A stretch of DNA of 64,000 nucleotides, from contig NZ_LWBS01000272.1 of NCBI RefSeq assembly GCF_001652265.1, forward strand, positions 1-64,000, in the 5' to 3' direction. The position numbers were made by a program, and so were the translations under genes. Under the pieces are notes generated by a model. The model saw only the letters and a program-made list of their open reading frames with translations, ran no database searches and had not been told where the DNA came from. Source of the stretch: Rhizobium leguminosarum (GTDB lineage: Bacteria > Pseudomonadota > Alphaproteobacteria > Rhizobiales > Rhizobiaceae). Below, piece by piece: positions 49,458 through 59,056 of the stretch. Within the stretch, counting starts at the first letter, position 1, and each line of letters begins with the position of its first letter.

Positions 49458-50470
49458 GCGTCGAGTTCGCCGCGCACGTCGAGATACCAGTCGACGAAGG
49501 CCTTGACGCCGATATCCAATGTCGTATCCGGTTTGTATCCCGTCAGCGCGACGAGCAGGTCGGGGGCTGCGAAGGTGCGCGGCACGTCACCCTTCTGCAT
49601 CGCCAGCATCTTGCGGATGGCAGGACGGCCGAGCGCTTTCTCCACCGTTTCGACGAAATCCATCAGGCTGACCGGCTGGCCCCCGCCAATATTGACGACG
49701 CGGAAGGGCGCCTGGCGCGAAAGCGTTTCGACAGCCGTGTTTTCGAGGCGATTTTCCTCGGACGGGACGACCGCGGATAGTCTGACGATCGCTTCAATAA
49801 GATCATCGATATAGGTGAAGTCACGGCTCATATTGCCTTCGCCGTAAATCTCGATCGGCTGGCCTTCGAGCATGTTCTTGGTGAATTTGAACAGCGCCAT
49901 GTCGGGCCGGCCCCATGGGCCATAAACCGTAAAGAAGCGAAAAGCCGTGGTCGGAATCTTGTGAAGATGGGCATAACTGTGCGCCATCAGTTCCATTGAT
50001 TTCTTCGTCGCGGCATAAATGGTCAGCGGCTCGTCGGCGCGATCGGTCTCGTGAAAGGGCACGGTCGGATTGGCGCCATAGATCGACGAGGTGGAAGCCA
50101 GCATAAGGTGGCGGATCTCGACGTGCCGTGCGATTTCTAGGATGTTCCACGAGCCTTCAACGTTCGAACGAAGATAGGCCTCGGGATTTTCCAGGCTGTA
50201 GCGGACGCCAGCCTGTGCGGCGAGATGGATCAAAATGTCGGGCTTGGCTGCCAGAACAGCTGCTTCCAGCGCTGGCCGGTCCTCGAGCATTGATATGACG
50301 GGTTTGAAGGTCGGAAACTGAGAGAGCGCCGCATGGCGCATCTCCTTGAGCTTGACGTTGTAATAGGGAGTCAGGCCGTCGAAGCCTGTGACGTCGTGCC
50401 CTTCCTGCAGCAGGCGCCTGGCCAGATGAAAACCGATAAAGCCGGCAGTCCCTGTAATGAAGTAGCGCAT
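49454..50470 (-). CDS. lspL: UDP-glucuronate 4-epimerase
   Basis: A 338-residue extended short-chain dehydrogenase/reductase making UDP-galacturonate from UDP-glucuronate for surface polysaccharide. The NAD motif is [19 protein letters not shown]. The catalytic Ser/Thr region is LASTSSIYG, and [17 protein letters not shown] carries Tyr and Lys. AGGTGGGA precedes the ATG at 50470. The UDP-glucuronate it needs could come from the UDP-glucose dehydrogenase gene at 60-61 kb. A related nucleotide-sugar epimerase role is possible. Confidence 0.87.
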   Translation of the reverse strand: MRYFITGTAGFIGFHLARRLLQEGHDVTGFDGLTPYYNVKLKEMRHAALSQFPTFKPVISMLEDRPALEAAVLAAKPDILIHLAAQAGVRYSLENPEAYLRSNVEGSWNILEIARHVEIRHLMLASTSSIYGANPTVPFHETDRADEPLTIYAATKKSMELMAHSYAHLHKIPTTAFRFFTVYGPWGRPDMALFKFTKNMLEGQPIEIYGEGNMSRDFTYIDDLIEAIVRLSAVVPSEENRLENTAVETLSRQAPFRVVNIGGGQPVSLMDFVETVEKALGRPAIRKMLAMQKGDVPRTFAAPDLLVALTGYKPDTTLDIGVKAFVDWYLDVRGELDA

Positions 50471-50716
50471 TCCCACCTTTTCTCGGCTCCCTGCCGACGG
50501 CAAAGAGCCGATTCCGTATCAAGTGACCCCACTTACAAGATAAGAAGAGGCCGAGTCGATAGGTCTTTGAAAGAGAAGGCCACAGCACCGTCTCCGCTGC
50601 CGTCGGTCTATCCGCCGCTGTTTTGCCGGGTGCCGGCTCCCGGCTGTTATGCTGCATTGCACCATAACTGATCGCATGTTATGGCCGGGCGGCCGTCTGC
50701 AAGCAGGTCAGGATCG

Positions 50717-51673
50717 ATGCGAGATATAATTTATTGGATTCTCTGCGCGTTTCTGACCGTTGCCATCGCGATCGTATCGTTACGCTATGTCACGAACTTC
50801 TGGCTTCTGTCCTTCGTCTACAGCTTTCAGGCTCACCTCGGCGTCGTGTTCGTCGCCGCCAGTCTCATTATTCTGGCTATCAAAAGACAGATCTACGGCT
50901 TTATCCTTCTGCTTGCCTCGCTTCTTCTCATCGCTCACGGCATCATCATGCTGCGCGAATTCGCGGAGGGCGACAGAAGCACCGACACCCCGCCGCTTTT
51001 CCGTCTGATGTCGTTCAACATCGCGATCGACAACTGGAAAAACTCGACTGAGATCACCAACATGGTGATCGCGTCGAATGCCGACGTCGTCAATCTGCTC
51101 GAAGCCAAACCGCTGACGTTTCACCTGGAGCAATTGTTCAAGGCCTATCCCTATCATATTGGTTGTGACACCGGAAAGGATGCCTGCGATACGCTGGTGC
51201 TCTCCAAACGCCCGTTCGTCAACCGGCAGGTCGAAAGCATGGGCAGTCTTCGAAAAAACAGGCTTGTGATAGCAAGCGTCGACTTCGGCGGCGAGACCAT
51301 CAATCTGGTTTCGGCGCACCTGACCAAACCATACTTCGACGATTTCCAGATGGCTGAATTGGAAGATCTTACCAAAGCGCTTGGTTCGATCGACGGCCCT
51401 CTGGTGCTGTCAGGTGATTTCAACTCCTCGGTGATCGCCCCGAGTATCCAGGGTTTCCTACGCGAACAGAAGTTGAAAACCATCGTGCCGGAACCAGCAA
51501 CATGGCCGATCGCCGCCGGCTCGCTCGGGATCGCCATCGATCACATATTTGCGCGCGCGCCGCTTCATCTGACATCGCTGAAACGTCTCGATGACAATCT
51601 CGGCTCGAACCATTCAGGCCTGATCGCTGACTTCGTTCTGGACAGGGATGGCGAAACGTCACCGGCAAAATGA
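50717..51673 (+). CDS. Membrane-anchored endonuclease/exonuclease/phosphatase family protein
   Basis: A 318-residue protein with three N-terminal membrane segments (about 4-22, 33-52 and 57-78) followed by an EEP (DNase I-like) domain. Domain marks are RLMSFNIAIDNWK, LLEAK, VSAHLTKPYF, LVLSGDFNSS and a final SNHSGLIADF with the catalytic His. CAGGA precedes the ATG at 50717. The domain probably faces the periplasm; substrate (phosphodiester, phospholipid or nucleic acid) unknown. Confidence 0.82.
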   Translation: MRDIIYWILCAFLTVAIAIVSLRYVTNFWLLSFVYSFQAHLGVVFVAASLIILAIKRQIYGFILLLASLLLIAHGIIMLREFAEGDRSTDTPPLFRLMSFNIAIDNWKNSTEITNMVIASNADVVNLLEAKPLTFHLEQLFKAYPYHIGCDTGKDACDTLVLSKRPFVNRQVESMGSLRKNRLVIASVDFGGETINLVSAHLTKPYFDDFQMAELEDLTKALGSIDGPLVLSGDFNSSVIAPSIQGFLREQKLKTIVPEPATWPIAAGSLGIAIDHIFARAPLHLTSLKRLDDNLGSNHSGLIADFVLDRDGETSPAK

Positions 51674-51677
51674 TTTT

Positions 51678-51738
51678 GGCAAGATAAGCTTGCCCGGGCA
51701 AGATAAGCTTGCCCCAGGCAAGGCAAGCTTGCCGGGGG
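51678..51738. repeat. Three tandem GGCAAG..CTTGCC hairpins
   Basis: Three successive imperfect palindromes (GGCAAGATAAGCTTGCC, the same again, then GGCAAGGCAAGCTTGCC) spaced by 3-5 bases start 5 bp after the EEP gene stop. Each can fold on its own, and arms can swap partners. They lie between two convergent genes and may act as a terminator block. Confidence 0.8.
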
Positions 51739-51744
51739 ACTAAA

Positions 51745-52050
51745 TCAGAATCTGGTTCGGCCGCCCTTTTTGTCGATCATCTGAAAGGTCTTGCCGTCGG
51801 TCTTCACGTTGACGCAGTCGGTCTTCTTGCTGGGGAACAGGACGCACACCTGGCCATTGTTTATCTTGTAGCCATTCTTATTGCCGTCGCGATATTCGTA
51901 GCCGTTCTTGCCTTCTTTCAGTTCGGACGTGCCGGGCAGGTGCTGGCGAATTTCCGACTCGCTTGCCGCTCTCATGCTTGCCGTTTCGGCAAACGCCATT
52001 CCCGGCACCATGATTGAAAGAAATCCAGCAAGGACGGTCAGGGTACGCAT
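51745..52050 (-). CDS. Small exported protein of unknown function
   Basis: A 101-residue protein with a signal peptide (MRTLTVLAGFLSIMVPGMAFA). The mature 80-residue domain is rich in Gly, Lys and Tyr, with two Cys (QVCVLF and KTDCVN) that could form a disulfide, and the internal GYEYRDGNKNGYKINNG. It is like small rhizobial periplasmic proteins, but I cannot name a family. It is separated from the downstream convergent gene by the triple hairpin block. Confidence 0.75.
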   Translation of the reverse strand: MRTLTVLAGFLSIMVPGMAFAETASMRAASESEIRQHLPGTSELKEGKNGYEYRDGNKNGYKINNGQVCVLFPSKKTDCVNVKTDGKTFQMIDKKGGRTRF

Positions 52051-52167
52051 CAGGGGGTATCTCCGGTCATGTCTGTCGGTACATCCATTCTACGAGAACC
52101 CCAAGAGGAAATTCAACAGCGAGATGGTCGCGCCGGAAAAGGCCCGACCATCGCTCCGGCTGCGATT

Positions 52168-53595
52168 TTACGTTCTTCCAAACTCGTCGACGATACGGAT
52201 GATGTCGTCCTCGCCGAGATAGGAGCCTGTCTGAACCTCGATGAGCTCGAGAAGAATCTTTCCGGGGTTGGCGAGGCGGTGGACTTCGCCGAGCGGAATA
52301 TAGACGCTCTCGTTCTCGCGCAGCATACGCACGTTCTCGCCGACCGTCACCTCAGCCGTTCCCTTGACGACGACCCAGTGTTCGGAGCGATGGTGGTGTT
52401 TTTGCAGCGATAGCTTCTTGCCCGGCGTGACGAAGATGCGCTTCACCTGGAAACGATCGCCGTTGAAGATGGAGGTATAGCCGCCCCAGGGGCGATAGGA
52501 TGTCGGATGGGTTTCGGCGAATTTCGCCGTAGCGGAGGTAGAGGCCAGCATCTTGACCAATTGTCCGACATTCTGGCTGTCTTTGAGTGGTCCGACATAG
52601 ACGGCGTCTTCACTGGCGATGACAGCGACATCATCCATGCCCTGGACGGCAAGATGCACGCCATGGGTCATGACGAGCGAGTTGCGGGTATTGACGACGG
52701 TGGTGTTTGCGGCGGCGACATTGCCGTTGTCGTCGCGGGCGCCTGATTTCCAGACGGCATCCCAGCTACCCATGTCCGACCATTTGAACGGCGAGGGGAC
52801 GATGGCGGCCTTGGATGTCTTTTCCATGATCGCATAGTCGATGGAGATATCGGGGCTCTTGGCGAAATGGTCGGCGTCGAGGCGGGTGAAATCGAGGTCG
52901 CGGCTTGCTTTCGAAACGGCCTTGCTGGCCGCCTTCAGTACATCGGGCGCATATTCCTGCAGTTCGGCGATGAGTTCCGTCACCGGGAACATGAATATGC
53001 CTGAGTTCCAGTAGAAGCCACCGTCGGCGAGCATCTGCTCGGCCTTCTCGAGTGCTGGCTTTTCGACAAAGCGCTTGACCTTGTGCGCACCGTTTTCGAG
53101 GGCATCGCCGATCTCGATATAGCCGTAACCCGTCGCCGGCTCCGTCGGGGTGATGCCGAAGGTTACGAGCTTGCCGTCGGCAGCGGCATCGCGGGCGATG
53201 CGGATGCAATCGAAATAGCTCTTGTCAGCAAGGATCTCGTGATCCGAGGCGAGCATCTGGATGATGGTGTGCTTGCCGAAGAGATCGGCGGCAAGCGTTG
53301 CGGCCGCAGCCACCGCTGCGGCTGTGTTACGGGCGACTGGTTCGAGCAGGACCGCTGCGAGCGGGATGGCGCGTTCGCGAGCCTGTTCGGCGACCAGGAA
53401 GCGGAATTCCTCATTGGTGACGACGATGGGGGCTTCATAGAGTTCGGGATCGGATACGCGTTCGAGAGTTTCCTGAAACAGCGTCTTGTCGCCGACGAAC
53501 TGGATGAACTGTTTCGGGGCGGTGGCACGGGAAAGCGGCCAGAGCCGCGTGCCTTTGCCGCCGGCCATGATCACGGGAACGATTTTCTGCGTCAT
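52168..53595 (-). CDS. manC: Mannose-1-phosphate guanylyltransferase / mannose-6-phosphate isomerase
   Basis: A 475-residue bifunctional enzyme that makes GDP-mannose for polysaccharides. The nucleotidyltransferase start is VIMAGGKGTRLWPLSR, with FVEKP near residue 155. The C-terminal cupin isomerase part includes GKKLSLQKHHHRSEHWVVV. Full length for type II ManC. The phosphomannomutase gene lies 37 bp upstream on the same strand, giving a two-gene GDP-mannose unit. Confidence 0.93.
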   Translation of the reverse strand: MTQKIVPVIMAGGKGTRLWPLSRATAPKQFIQFVGDKTLFQETLERVSDPELYEAPIVVTNEEFRFLVAEQARERAIPLAAVLLEPVARNTAAAVAAAATLAADLFGKHTIIQMLASDHEILADKSYFDCIRIARDAAADGKLVTFGITPTEPATGYGYIEIGDALENGAHKVKRFVEKPALEKAEQMLADGGFYWNSGIFMFPVTELIAELQEYAPDVLKAASKAVSKASRDLDFTRLDADHFAKSPDISIDYAIMEKTSKAAIVPSPFKWSDMGSWDAVWKSGARDDNGNVAAANTTVVNTRNSLVMTHGVHLAVQGMDDVAVIASEDAVYVGPLKDSQNVGQLVKMLASTSATAKFAETHPTSYRPWGGYTSIFNGDRFQVKRIFVTPGKKLSLQKHHHRSEHWVVVKGTAEVTVGENVRMLRENESVYIPLGEVHRLANPGKILLELIEVQTGSYLGEDDIIRIVDEFGRT

Positions 53596-53632
53596 AGGCG
53601 GGTTCCTTGAAAAAAGCGTGTTCGTCGCATGT

Positions 53633-55057
53633 TTAGCGGGCGTCTGCCCAGTCTCGTATACGGGTCAGCCCGGCGGTCAGCAGATCCAGGGTTGCGGTCT
53701 CACTCCTGGCTTCTACGTAACAGCGCATTTCCGGCGCATTGCCTGATGGGCGGAAATGGATGATCCTACCGTCTTTCAGTGTCACGCGAAGTCCGTCGAT
53801 GTCGGACTTCGCAGCCACTTCGCCGATCGGCTGCAGGAAAGCCGAAAGATTTTCATCGGTGGCACGCAGATACTGCATCAGCGCCGCGCTCGTCTCGACC
53901 GGAAAATTCTCCAGGCGGTCGGCGGCGGCAAATGGCAGATGGTAGGAGGCGGCAACGGCCGAAAGCTGCTGCTTGCGGGTGGCGGCGAGCGACAGGATCG
54001 CGAGCATCGGGATAAAGCAATCGCGCGTCGGCAAGGCTCGCACGGCTCTGTCATTGATATCGAAAGGGGTTGCAGTCAGCAGCCCGCCATTGGCTTCAAA
54101 GCCCATGACATGATCTTCGCCGGCAGCTACGGCCTCTTCCATGCCTGAAATGACGAAGGGCGAGCCGACGCGGGTGCGCCTGACGGCGAACGAGCCCGCG
54201 GCCTCGATGCCCGAATTGGAGGTAACCGGCGTCACCACCGTGCCGGCGCCGAGGAAATTGGCTGCCACAAGGCCGAGAAGGTCACCGCGCAGCGGTGTGC
54301 CGGTTTCGTCTGCGACCAGCGGGCGATCGCCGTCGCCATCGGTCGAGACGATCGCATCGAACTTGTGCTCGGACACCCAGCGCTTCATCAGCGTGATCGT
54401 CTCGTCGGAAACGGCTTCGGTGTCGACGGGAATGAAACTCTCCGAACGTCCAAGAGCGGTGATCTCGGCGCCGTAATGGGCGAGAACATCAACCAACAGG
54501 TCGCGGGCGACGCTGCTATGTTGGTAGACACCGACCTTCATGCCGGACAGCGCGCCCTGCGGAAGCAGGGCTGCATTGCGTTCGAAAAAGAGCTGCCGGC
54601 AAGCGGCCTCGTGGTCTTCCGTCTCGGCCGGTGCTTGTACCACCGTTTCGCCGTTTCGTTCGATCTCGGCGGCCAATGCAGTAATCGCCGCCTCGTCCGA
54701 TTTGTCGATCTCGCCATCCGGCCGATAGAACTTGATGCCGTTGCGGTCCGCCGGAATATGCGAGCCCGTGATCATCAGGCAGGCGGCGTTTCTTTCGAGG
54801 CCATAGAGGGCAAGTGCGGGTGTCGGCACATTGCCGCAGTCGAATATCCGGAAGCCGAGCGCAGCGAGTGCATCGGCGCAATTTCCCGAGATTTCAGGGC
54901 TGGAATCGCGAAAATCGCGGCCGATCAGAATGGCATCGCCAGCTTTGGCCCTATCAGTTCCGAGCAGATATTTGCCGAACGCCGTAGCATAAAGGGCGGA
55001 GGCATGTCCCTTTAGATCCACTGAAAGTCCGCGAAGGCCGCTCGTGCCGAATTTCAT
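53633..55057 (-). CDS. manB: Phosphomannomutase
   Basis: A 474-residue alpha-D-phosphohexomutase interconverting mannose-6-phosphate and mannose-1-phosphate. The start MKFGTSGLRGLSVDLKG is typical. The active-site Ser is in MITGSHIPADRNG (atypical SH in place of SHN), the metal loop is DGDGDRPLV, and the sugar and phosphate loops are FEANGG and RPSGNAPEMRCY. In-frame ATGs extend upstream (for example 55084 and 55228), but 55057 gives the family length. It feeds ManC. Confidence 0.9.
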   Translation of the reverse strand: MKFGTSGLRGLSVDLKGHASALYATAFGKYLLGTDRAKAGDAILIGRDFRDSSPEISGNCADALAALGFRIFDCGNVPTPALALYGLERNAACLMITGSHIPADRNGIKFYRPDGEIDKSDEAAITALAAEIERNGETVVQAPAETEDHEAACRQLFFERNAALLPQGALSGMKVGVYQHSSVARDLLVDVLAHYGAEITALGRSESFIPVDTEAVSDETITLMKRWVSEHKFDAIVSTDGDGDRPLVADETGTPLRGDLLGLVAANFLGAGTVVTPVTSNSGIEAAGSFAVRRTRVGSPFVISGMEEAVAAGEDHVMGFEANGGLLTATPFDINDRAVRALPTRDCFIPMLAILSLAATRKQQLSAVAASYHLPFAAADRLENFPVETSAALMQYLRATDENLSAFLQPIGEVAAKSDIDGLRVTLKDGRIIHFRPSGNAPEMRCYVEARSETATLDLLTAGLTRIRDWADAR

Positions 55058-55296
55058 AGGAAGACATGACTCCGATTTCACCATCAAGGTTCTACTCAGG
55101 CCGCCCGCCGGCGTAAATACCGAAGCCATCATATAGTTAAATACGGACGACGATGCCTCGGACAGCTTCTCGCGATTTTCTCTCACCGAATTCTCAAGGT
55201 GTAGACTCATTGCCGCGCCGGCAGGCATTGCAGCGTAGATCGATTTTGTTAGAACCGTGTGTCCGTTGTTTCGTCATATGCGAAGGATTTTCCTAG

Positions 55297-55998
55297 ATGA
55301 GTGATACATCCGTCAGTCTCGAGGAGAGTTGGAAGGCTGCGCTGGAGAGGGAGTTTTCAAGCCCTTACATGCAACAGCTCAAATCCTTCCTCGTCGCGCA
55401 GAAGCAGGTCGGCAAGCGGATTTTCCCCAAGGGCAGCGAATATTTCCGCGCCCTTGATCTGACGCCGATCTCCAACGTCAAGGCCGTCATCCTCGGCCAG
55501 GATCCCTATCATGGACTTGGGCAAGCCCATGGGCTGTGTTTCAGTGTCCGGCCGGGCGTGCGCATACCGCCCTCCCTCGTCAATATCTACAAGGAGATGG
55601 AGACGGATCTCGGCATAGCGCCGGCACGGCACGGTTTTCTCGAACATTGGGCAAGACAGGGCGTGCTCCTGCTGAACAGCGTGCTGACCGTCGAGGAAGG
55701 GCAGGCGGCTGCTCATCAGGGCAAGGGGTGGGAGCGCTTCACCGACGCCGTCATCCGCAAGGTCAACGATGAATGTGAATCCGTGGTCTTCATGCTCTGG
55801 GGTTCCTATGCCCAGCGCAAGGCCGCCTTCGTCGATACGACGCGGCATCTCGTGCTCAGGGCGCCGCATCCCTCGCCGCTTTCGGCCCATAACGGGTTTT
55901 TTGGCTGCGGGCATTTTTCAAAGGCGAATGCCTTCCTGCAGTCGCGCGGGCGCGCTCCGATCGACTGGCAATTGCCGGCCAATCCCCATGGGGCATAG
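55297..55998 (+). CDS. ung: Uracil-DNA glycosylase
   Basis: A 233-residue DNA repair enzyme that removes uracil from DNA. The water-activating motif is [17 protein letters not shown], and the Leu-loop is [20 protein letters not shown] precedes the ATG. Family-normal length. It has no evident functional link to its neighbours. Confidence 0.95.
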   Translation: MSDTSVSLEESWKAALEREFSSPYMQQLKSFLVAQKQVGKRIFPKGSEYFRALDLTPISNVKAVILGQDPYHGLGQAHGLCFSVRPGVRIPPSLVNIYKEMETDLGIAPARHGFLEHWARQGVLLLNSVLTVEEGQAAAHQGKGWERFTDAVIRKVNDECESVVFMLWGSYAQRKAAFVDTTRHLVLRAPHPSPLSAHNGFFGCGHFSKANAFLQSRGRAPIDWQLPANPHGA

Positions 55999-56133
55999 GT
56001 GTGAACGCAATCTGATGTTCGTTCACTAAAAGGAGACAATGCGTTTTGGTCTGCGGGTCTGTTCTGTGAGAGTTTCAGCGCGCATCTTAGCCTCATCGAA
56101 AGCCCGCAACGGCGGGCATGAAAGGGGTCTCAA

Positions 56134-57066
56134 ATGCTCGATCAGATCAAGGGTCTGCACCACGTCACGTCGATGGCGCAGGACGCCCGCACCAACAACC
56201 AGTTTTTCACCAATGCGCTCGGTCTGCGCCGCGTCAAGAAGACTGTCAATTTCGACGCGCCTGATGTCTATCACCTCTATTACGGTGACGAGGCCGGCAC
56301 ACCCGGCAGCGTAATGACCTATTTCCCGTTCCCGAAGATGGCGCAGGGCCGTCCCGGCACCGGTGAGGTCGGCACGACGGTGTTTTCCGTTCCCCAGGGC
56401 TCGCTCAGTTTCTGGAGCGATCGGTTCAGCACGCTTGGTATCGACGGGCTGAAGGCTGAGGAAAGTTTCGGCGAGAAACGCCTGAATTTTTCCGGTCCCG
56501 ACGGTGACGGTTTCGCGCTTGTTGAAGTCGAGGACGATAACCGCCAGCCGTGGACGCATGGCGGCATCAGCGAGGATCACGCCATTCGCGGCTTCCATTC
56601 CGTTGCCATGCGGCTGCGGGACGAGGGCGCCACGGCCGAACTCTTGAAGTTCATGGGCTACGAGGTCGCTGAAGAAAGGGACGGAGTCAAGCGGCTGATC
56701 AAGCCCTCCGGCAATGGCGCGCATCTCATCGATCTCGAGACCATGCCGAACATCGCCCGCGCGCTTCCCGGCGCCGGCTCGGTTCATCATGTCGCCTTCG
56801 CCGTCGAAAACCGCGAGAAGCAGCTCGAAGTCCGCAAGGCGCTGATGGACACGGGTTATCAGGTCACGCCGGTGATCGACCGCGACTATTTCTGGGCGAT
56901 CTATTTCCGTACGCCGGGCGGCGTGCTGTTCGAGGTCGCGACCAATGAGCCAGGTTTCGACCACGACGAGGACACGGCCCATCTCGGCGAAGCCCTGAAA
57001 CTGCCGCAGCAGCACGCCCATCTTCGCGCGCTGCTCGAGCAGCACCTGCAGCCGCTCGAAGCGTAA
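56134..57066 (+). CDS. mhqO: Ring-cleaving dioxygenase (MhqO-like, VOC fold)
   Basis: A 310-residue protein of two vicinal-oxygen-chelate modules. Metal ligands are visible as His in LHHVTSMAQD, His in VHHVAFAVE and Glu in GGVLFEVATNE. It is closest to the MhqO/LinE-like group that opens hydroquinones. AAAGGGG precedes the ATG, right after a GCCCGC / GCGGGC hairpin. It is 11 bp from the hydrolase gene, the same pairing as Bacillus mhqO-mhqD. Confidence 0.87.
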   Translation: MLDQIKGLHHVTSMAQDARTNNQFFTNALGLRRVKKTVNFDAPDVYHLYYGDEAGTPGSVMTYFPFPKMAQGRPGTGEVGTTVFSVPQGSLSFWSDRFSTLGIDGLKAEESFGEKRLNFSGPDGDGFALVEVEDDNRQPWTHGGISEDHAIRGFHSVAMRLRDEGATAELLKFMGYEVAEERDGVKRLIKPSGNGAHLIDLETMPNIARALPGAGSVHHVAFAVENREKQLEVRKALMDTGYQVTPVIDRDYFWAIYFRTPGGVLFEVATNEPGFDHDEDTAHLGEALKLPQQHAHLRALLEQHLQPLEA

Positions 57067-57077
57067 GGAGAGGCGAT

Positions 57078-57683
57078 ATGACCGAAACTGGATATCTGCA
57101 CCGGCTGCATGCCGGTGCGCCTGATAAACCCATCCTGCTGGTGCTGCACGGCACCGGTGGCGACGAAAACCAGTTTTTCGACTTCGGTCGGCGCCTGCTG
57201 CCGGAAGCGACGATTCTCTCCCCGCGCGGCGATGTTTCCGAACACGGCGCGGCGCGGTTCTTTCGACGCACCGGGGAAGGGGTCTACGACATGCCCGACC
57301 TTTCGCGCGCGACCGAGAAGATGGCTGCCTACGTCAGGGCATTCGCTGACGAGTACCGGGCTTCCGAGATTCTCGGTTTGGGATTTTCGAACGGCGCAAA
57401 TATTCTTGCCAACGTGCTGATCGAGAAGGGTATCTTCGATGCCGCGGTTTTGATGCACCCGCTCATTCCGTTTCAACCCGAAGCCCAGGTAACGCTTGTG
57501 GGAAGAAAGGTGCTGGTGACGGCGGGACAACGGGATCCGATCGCTTCCGTCTCCATGACCGAGGCGCTGTCCGAACACCTGAAAAACCGAGAGGCGGACG
57601 TCAGGGTGGTCTGGCACCCCGGCGGTCACGAAATTGTGCCGCTCGAGATCAATGCGGTTCGCGATTTCCTCGGCAATTATTGA
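57078..57683 (+). CDS. mhqD: Carboxylesterase / alpha-beta hydrolase (MhqD-like)
   Basis: A 201-residue hydrolase. Triad: Ser in LGFSNGANI, Asp in GQRDPI and His in GGHEI. The oxyanion region is LVLHGTGGDENQF. AAGGAG precedes the ATG. With MhqO it probably clears ring-cleavage products of quinone-type compounds. A GTGGGACCGGC hairpin (57820-57845) lies downstream. Confidence 0.88.
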   Translation: MTETGYLHRLHAGAPDKPILLVLHGTGGDENQFFDFGRRLLPEATILSPRGDVSEHGAARFFRRTGEGVYDMPDLSRATEKMAAYVRAFADEYRASEILGLGFSNGANILANVLIEKGIFDAAVLMHPLIPFQPEAQVTLVGRKVLVTAGQRDPIASVSMTEALSEHLKNREADVRVVWHPGGHEIVPLEINAVRDFLGNY

Positions 57684-57698
57684 CGGCGCGCGCCGCGA

Positions 57699-57796
57699 CA
57701 GCGCCACGCGTCTTTTTAGACGCGCAAAGGACGCTGCAGCATTTTGAAGTGCAGCATATTTGTCCTTCAATCGATTCCGATTTAAGGAATTATGCA
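57699..57796. repeat. Intergenic repeat with TCCTTCAATCG / CGATTTAAGGA hairpin
   Basis: It starts with CGCGTCT-TTTT-AGACGCG, then ACGCTGCAGCA..TGAAGTGCAGCAT. It ends with a second hairpin pairing TCCTTCAATCG with CGATTTAAGGA. From memory, sequences of this shape are common between genes of R. etli and R. leguminosarum; I could not check copy number. Confidence 0.6.
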
Positions 57797-57819
57797 AGTA
57801 GCTGGCGGGAGACTGATTT

Positions 57820-57845
57820 GTGGGACCGGCGAATGCCGGTCCCAC
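57820..57845. terminator. Hairpin between convergent mhqD and KTSC genes
   Basis: An 11-bp perfect stem (GTGGGACCGGC / GCCGGTCCCAC) with a 4-nt loop. The T-tracts are weak on both strands. Probably a shared terminator. Confidence 0.55.
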
Positions 57846-57890
57846 ATCTTTGCTGGAACGATGATACTATCATCCGTTCTCGATAAGGCA

Positions 57891-58094
57891 TTAGGGACGG
57901 GGAGGATATTTGCCCCTGATTGCCTTCATATAAAAATTTCCTGGCGATGCCGCCATCGTCAAACCGACGACGACACCCTTGGGAACGCCTTCATATTCTC
58001 GCCTCTGACCATTGGTCAGATAGACCCTTAGATGCCGGCTGTCTTCGTCGTAGGTGATCGCCTCGATAAGCTTCGAATCAACCGCAGTTTCCAC
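57891..58094 (-). CDS. KTSC-domain protein
   Basis: A 67-residue protein matching the KTSC domain: SKLIEAITYDEDSRHLRVYL, then YEGVPKGVVVGLTMAASPGNFYMKAIRGKYP. The GTG at 58094 (VETAVDSK) has GGGG 6 bp upstream and gives domain-only length. An ATG at 58142 would add 16 residues. Family function is unknown. The 320 bases upstream (58095-58414) are low in GC and hold no gene I can see. Confidence 0.75.
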   Translation of the reverse strand: METAVDSKLIEAITYDEDSRHLRVYLTNGQRREYEGVPKGVVVGLTMAASPGNFYMKAIRGKYPPRP

Positions 58095-58414
58095 TTTGCA
58101 CCCCGCAGTTTTGGATCTGAGATTCCTGATCAAGAATGTCATTCACGCTCGCAACGCGCCATCATTATGCTGCGCCGCAAGGGCGTCAAGCGTGATCTGC
58201 TTTAACGTTCATTTTTTCCTGCGGCCTCTCGTTATAGTTGATTTTTGCAGCTTTTCGAAGGTCACGCCTGTGGGAATCCGATACGTGTGGCTCCTCCATT
58301 TGGGGAATATTAGCGGATAATGTCGCGAGAAACGCAATAATCGCCGGCTTAACGCCGGATTAATCATCATATAGCAAACTATAGCGTAATATTAACCGCA
58401 GCACCCTCCCAAGC

Positions 58415-58976
58415 ATGAATGATTACATCCGCAAGGCGGAGCGTGACCTCGCCGCTGCAACGGCCTATATCGGCGCTGCCGAATCGCAGTTTTATCCGAG
58501 CATCACTCTCAGTGGTTCGATCTCGCCGTCATTCATAAAACAGGCAGGCGGCGCCAATGGCGATCTGACCACCTGGTCCTTCAGGCCGACCCTCAACCCG
58601 CCGATCTTCGATGGCGGACGGCTGCGCGCGAATGTGGAGATTACGAGATCCGATGCGAAGGCGCGGTATCTCGTGTGGAAGCAGACTGTTCTGACCGCCC
58701 TCGAAGAGGTTGAGCGCGCGCTATTATCCGTTCACCGCGACGCGCAAAGCGTTCAGGCGCTGCGGGCGCAGGTGAAGACTACGCAGGAGACTCTTGCGCT
58801 TTCGATCGGGAGCTACAAGGATGGACAATCATCTGCTGGATGCGCTGCCCTCGGTCGCGCCCAGCCTGGCGAGCTTGGCGCAGGCGGTGCAGCAGATGGC
58901 GAAGGATAATGTCGCTCTGAATATGGCAATCCGGTTACAACTTCGATGGGGCCGCGATCCGGCCGACTTCTTATGA
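58415..58976 (+). pseudogene. Remnant of an outer-membrane efflux (NodT/OprM-type) gene
   Basis: The frame from 58415 matches the C-terminal third of an RND/ABC outer-membrane factor: AERDLAAATAYIGAAESQFYPSITLSGSIS, PPIFDGGRLRANVEI and LTALEEVERALLSV. After about residue 137 (SYKDGQSS) homology continues in another frame (LLDALPSVAPSLASLAQAVQQMAKDNVALN) to a stop at 58974-58976. The first two-thirds of the gene is missing. It is decayed by truncation and frameshift. Confidence 0.8.
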
Positions 58977-59056
58977 AGACTGAGCCTCATGCCGTGGCAG
59001 CGATGGATAAGAGATGGATTATTTCCGGCAGCCCGCCATTCAGTCGGGTCTCATAA

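Noticed and set aside
51678..51738. Considered as a CRISPR-like array
   Set aside because: Only three units, palindromic throughout, with 3-5-base gaps, no spacers and no cas genes.
57856..57878. GGAAC-N15-CGTT on the plus strand
   Set aside because: Spacing is one base short of the EcfG consensus and no plus-strand gene follows.
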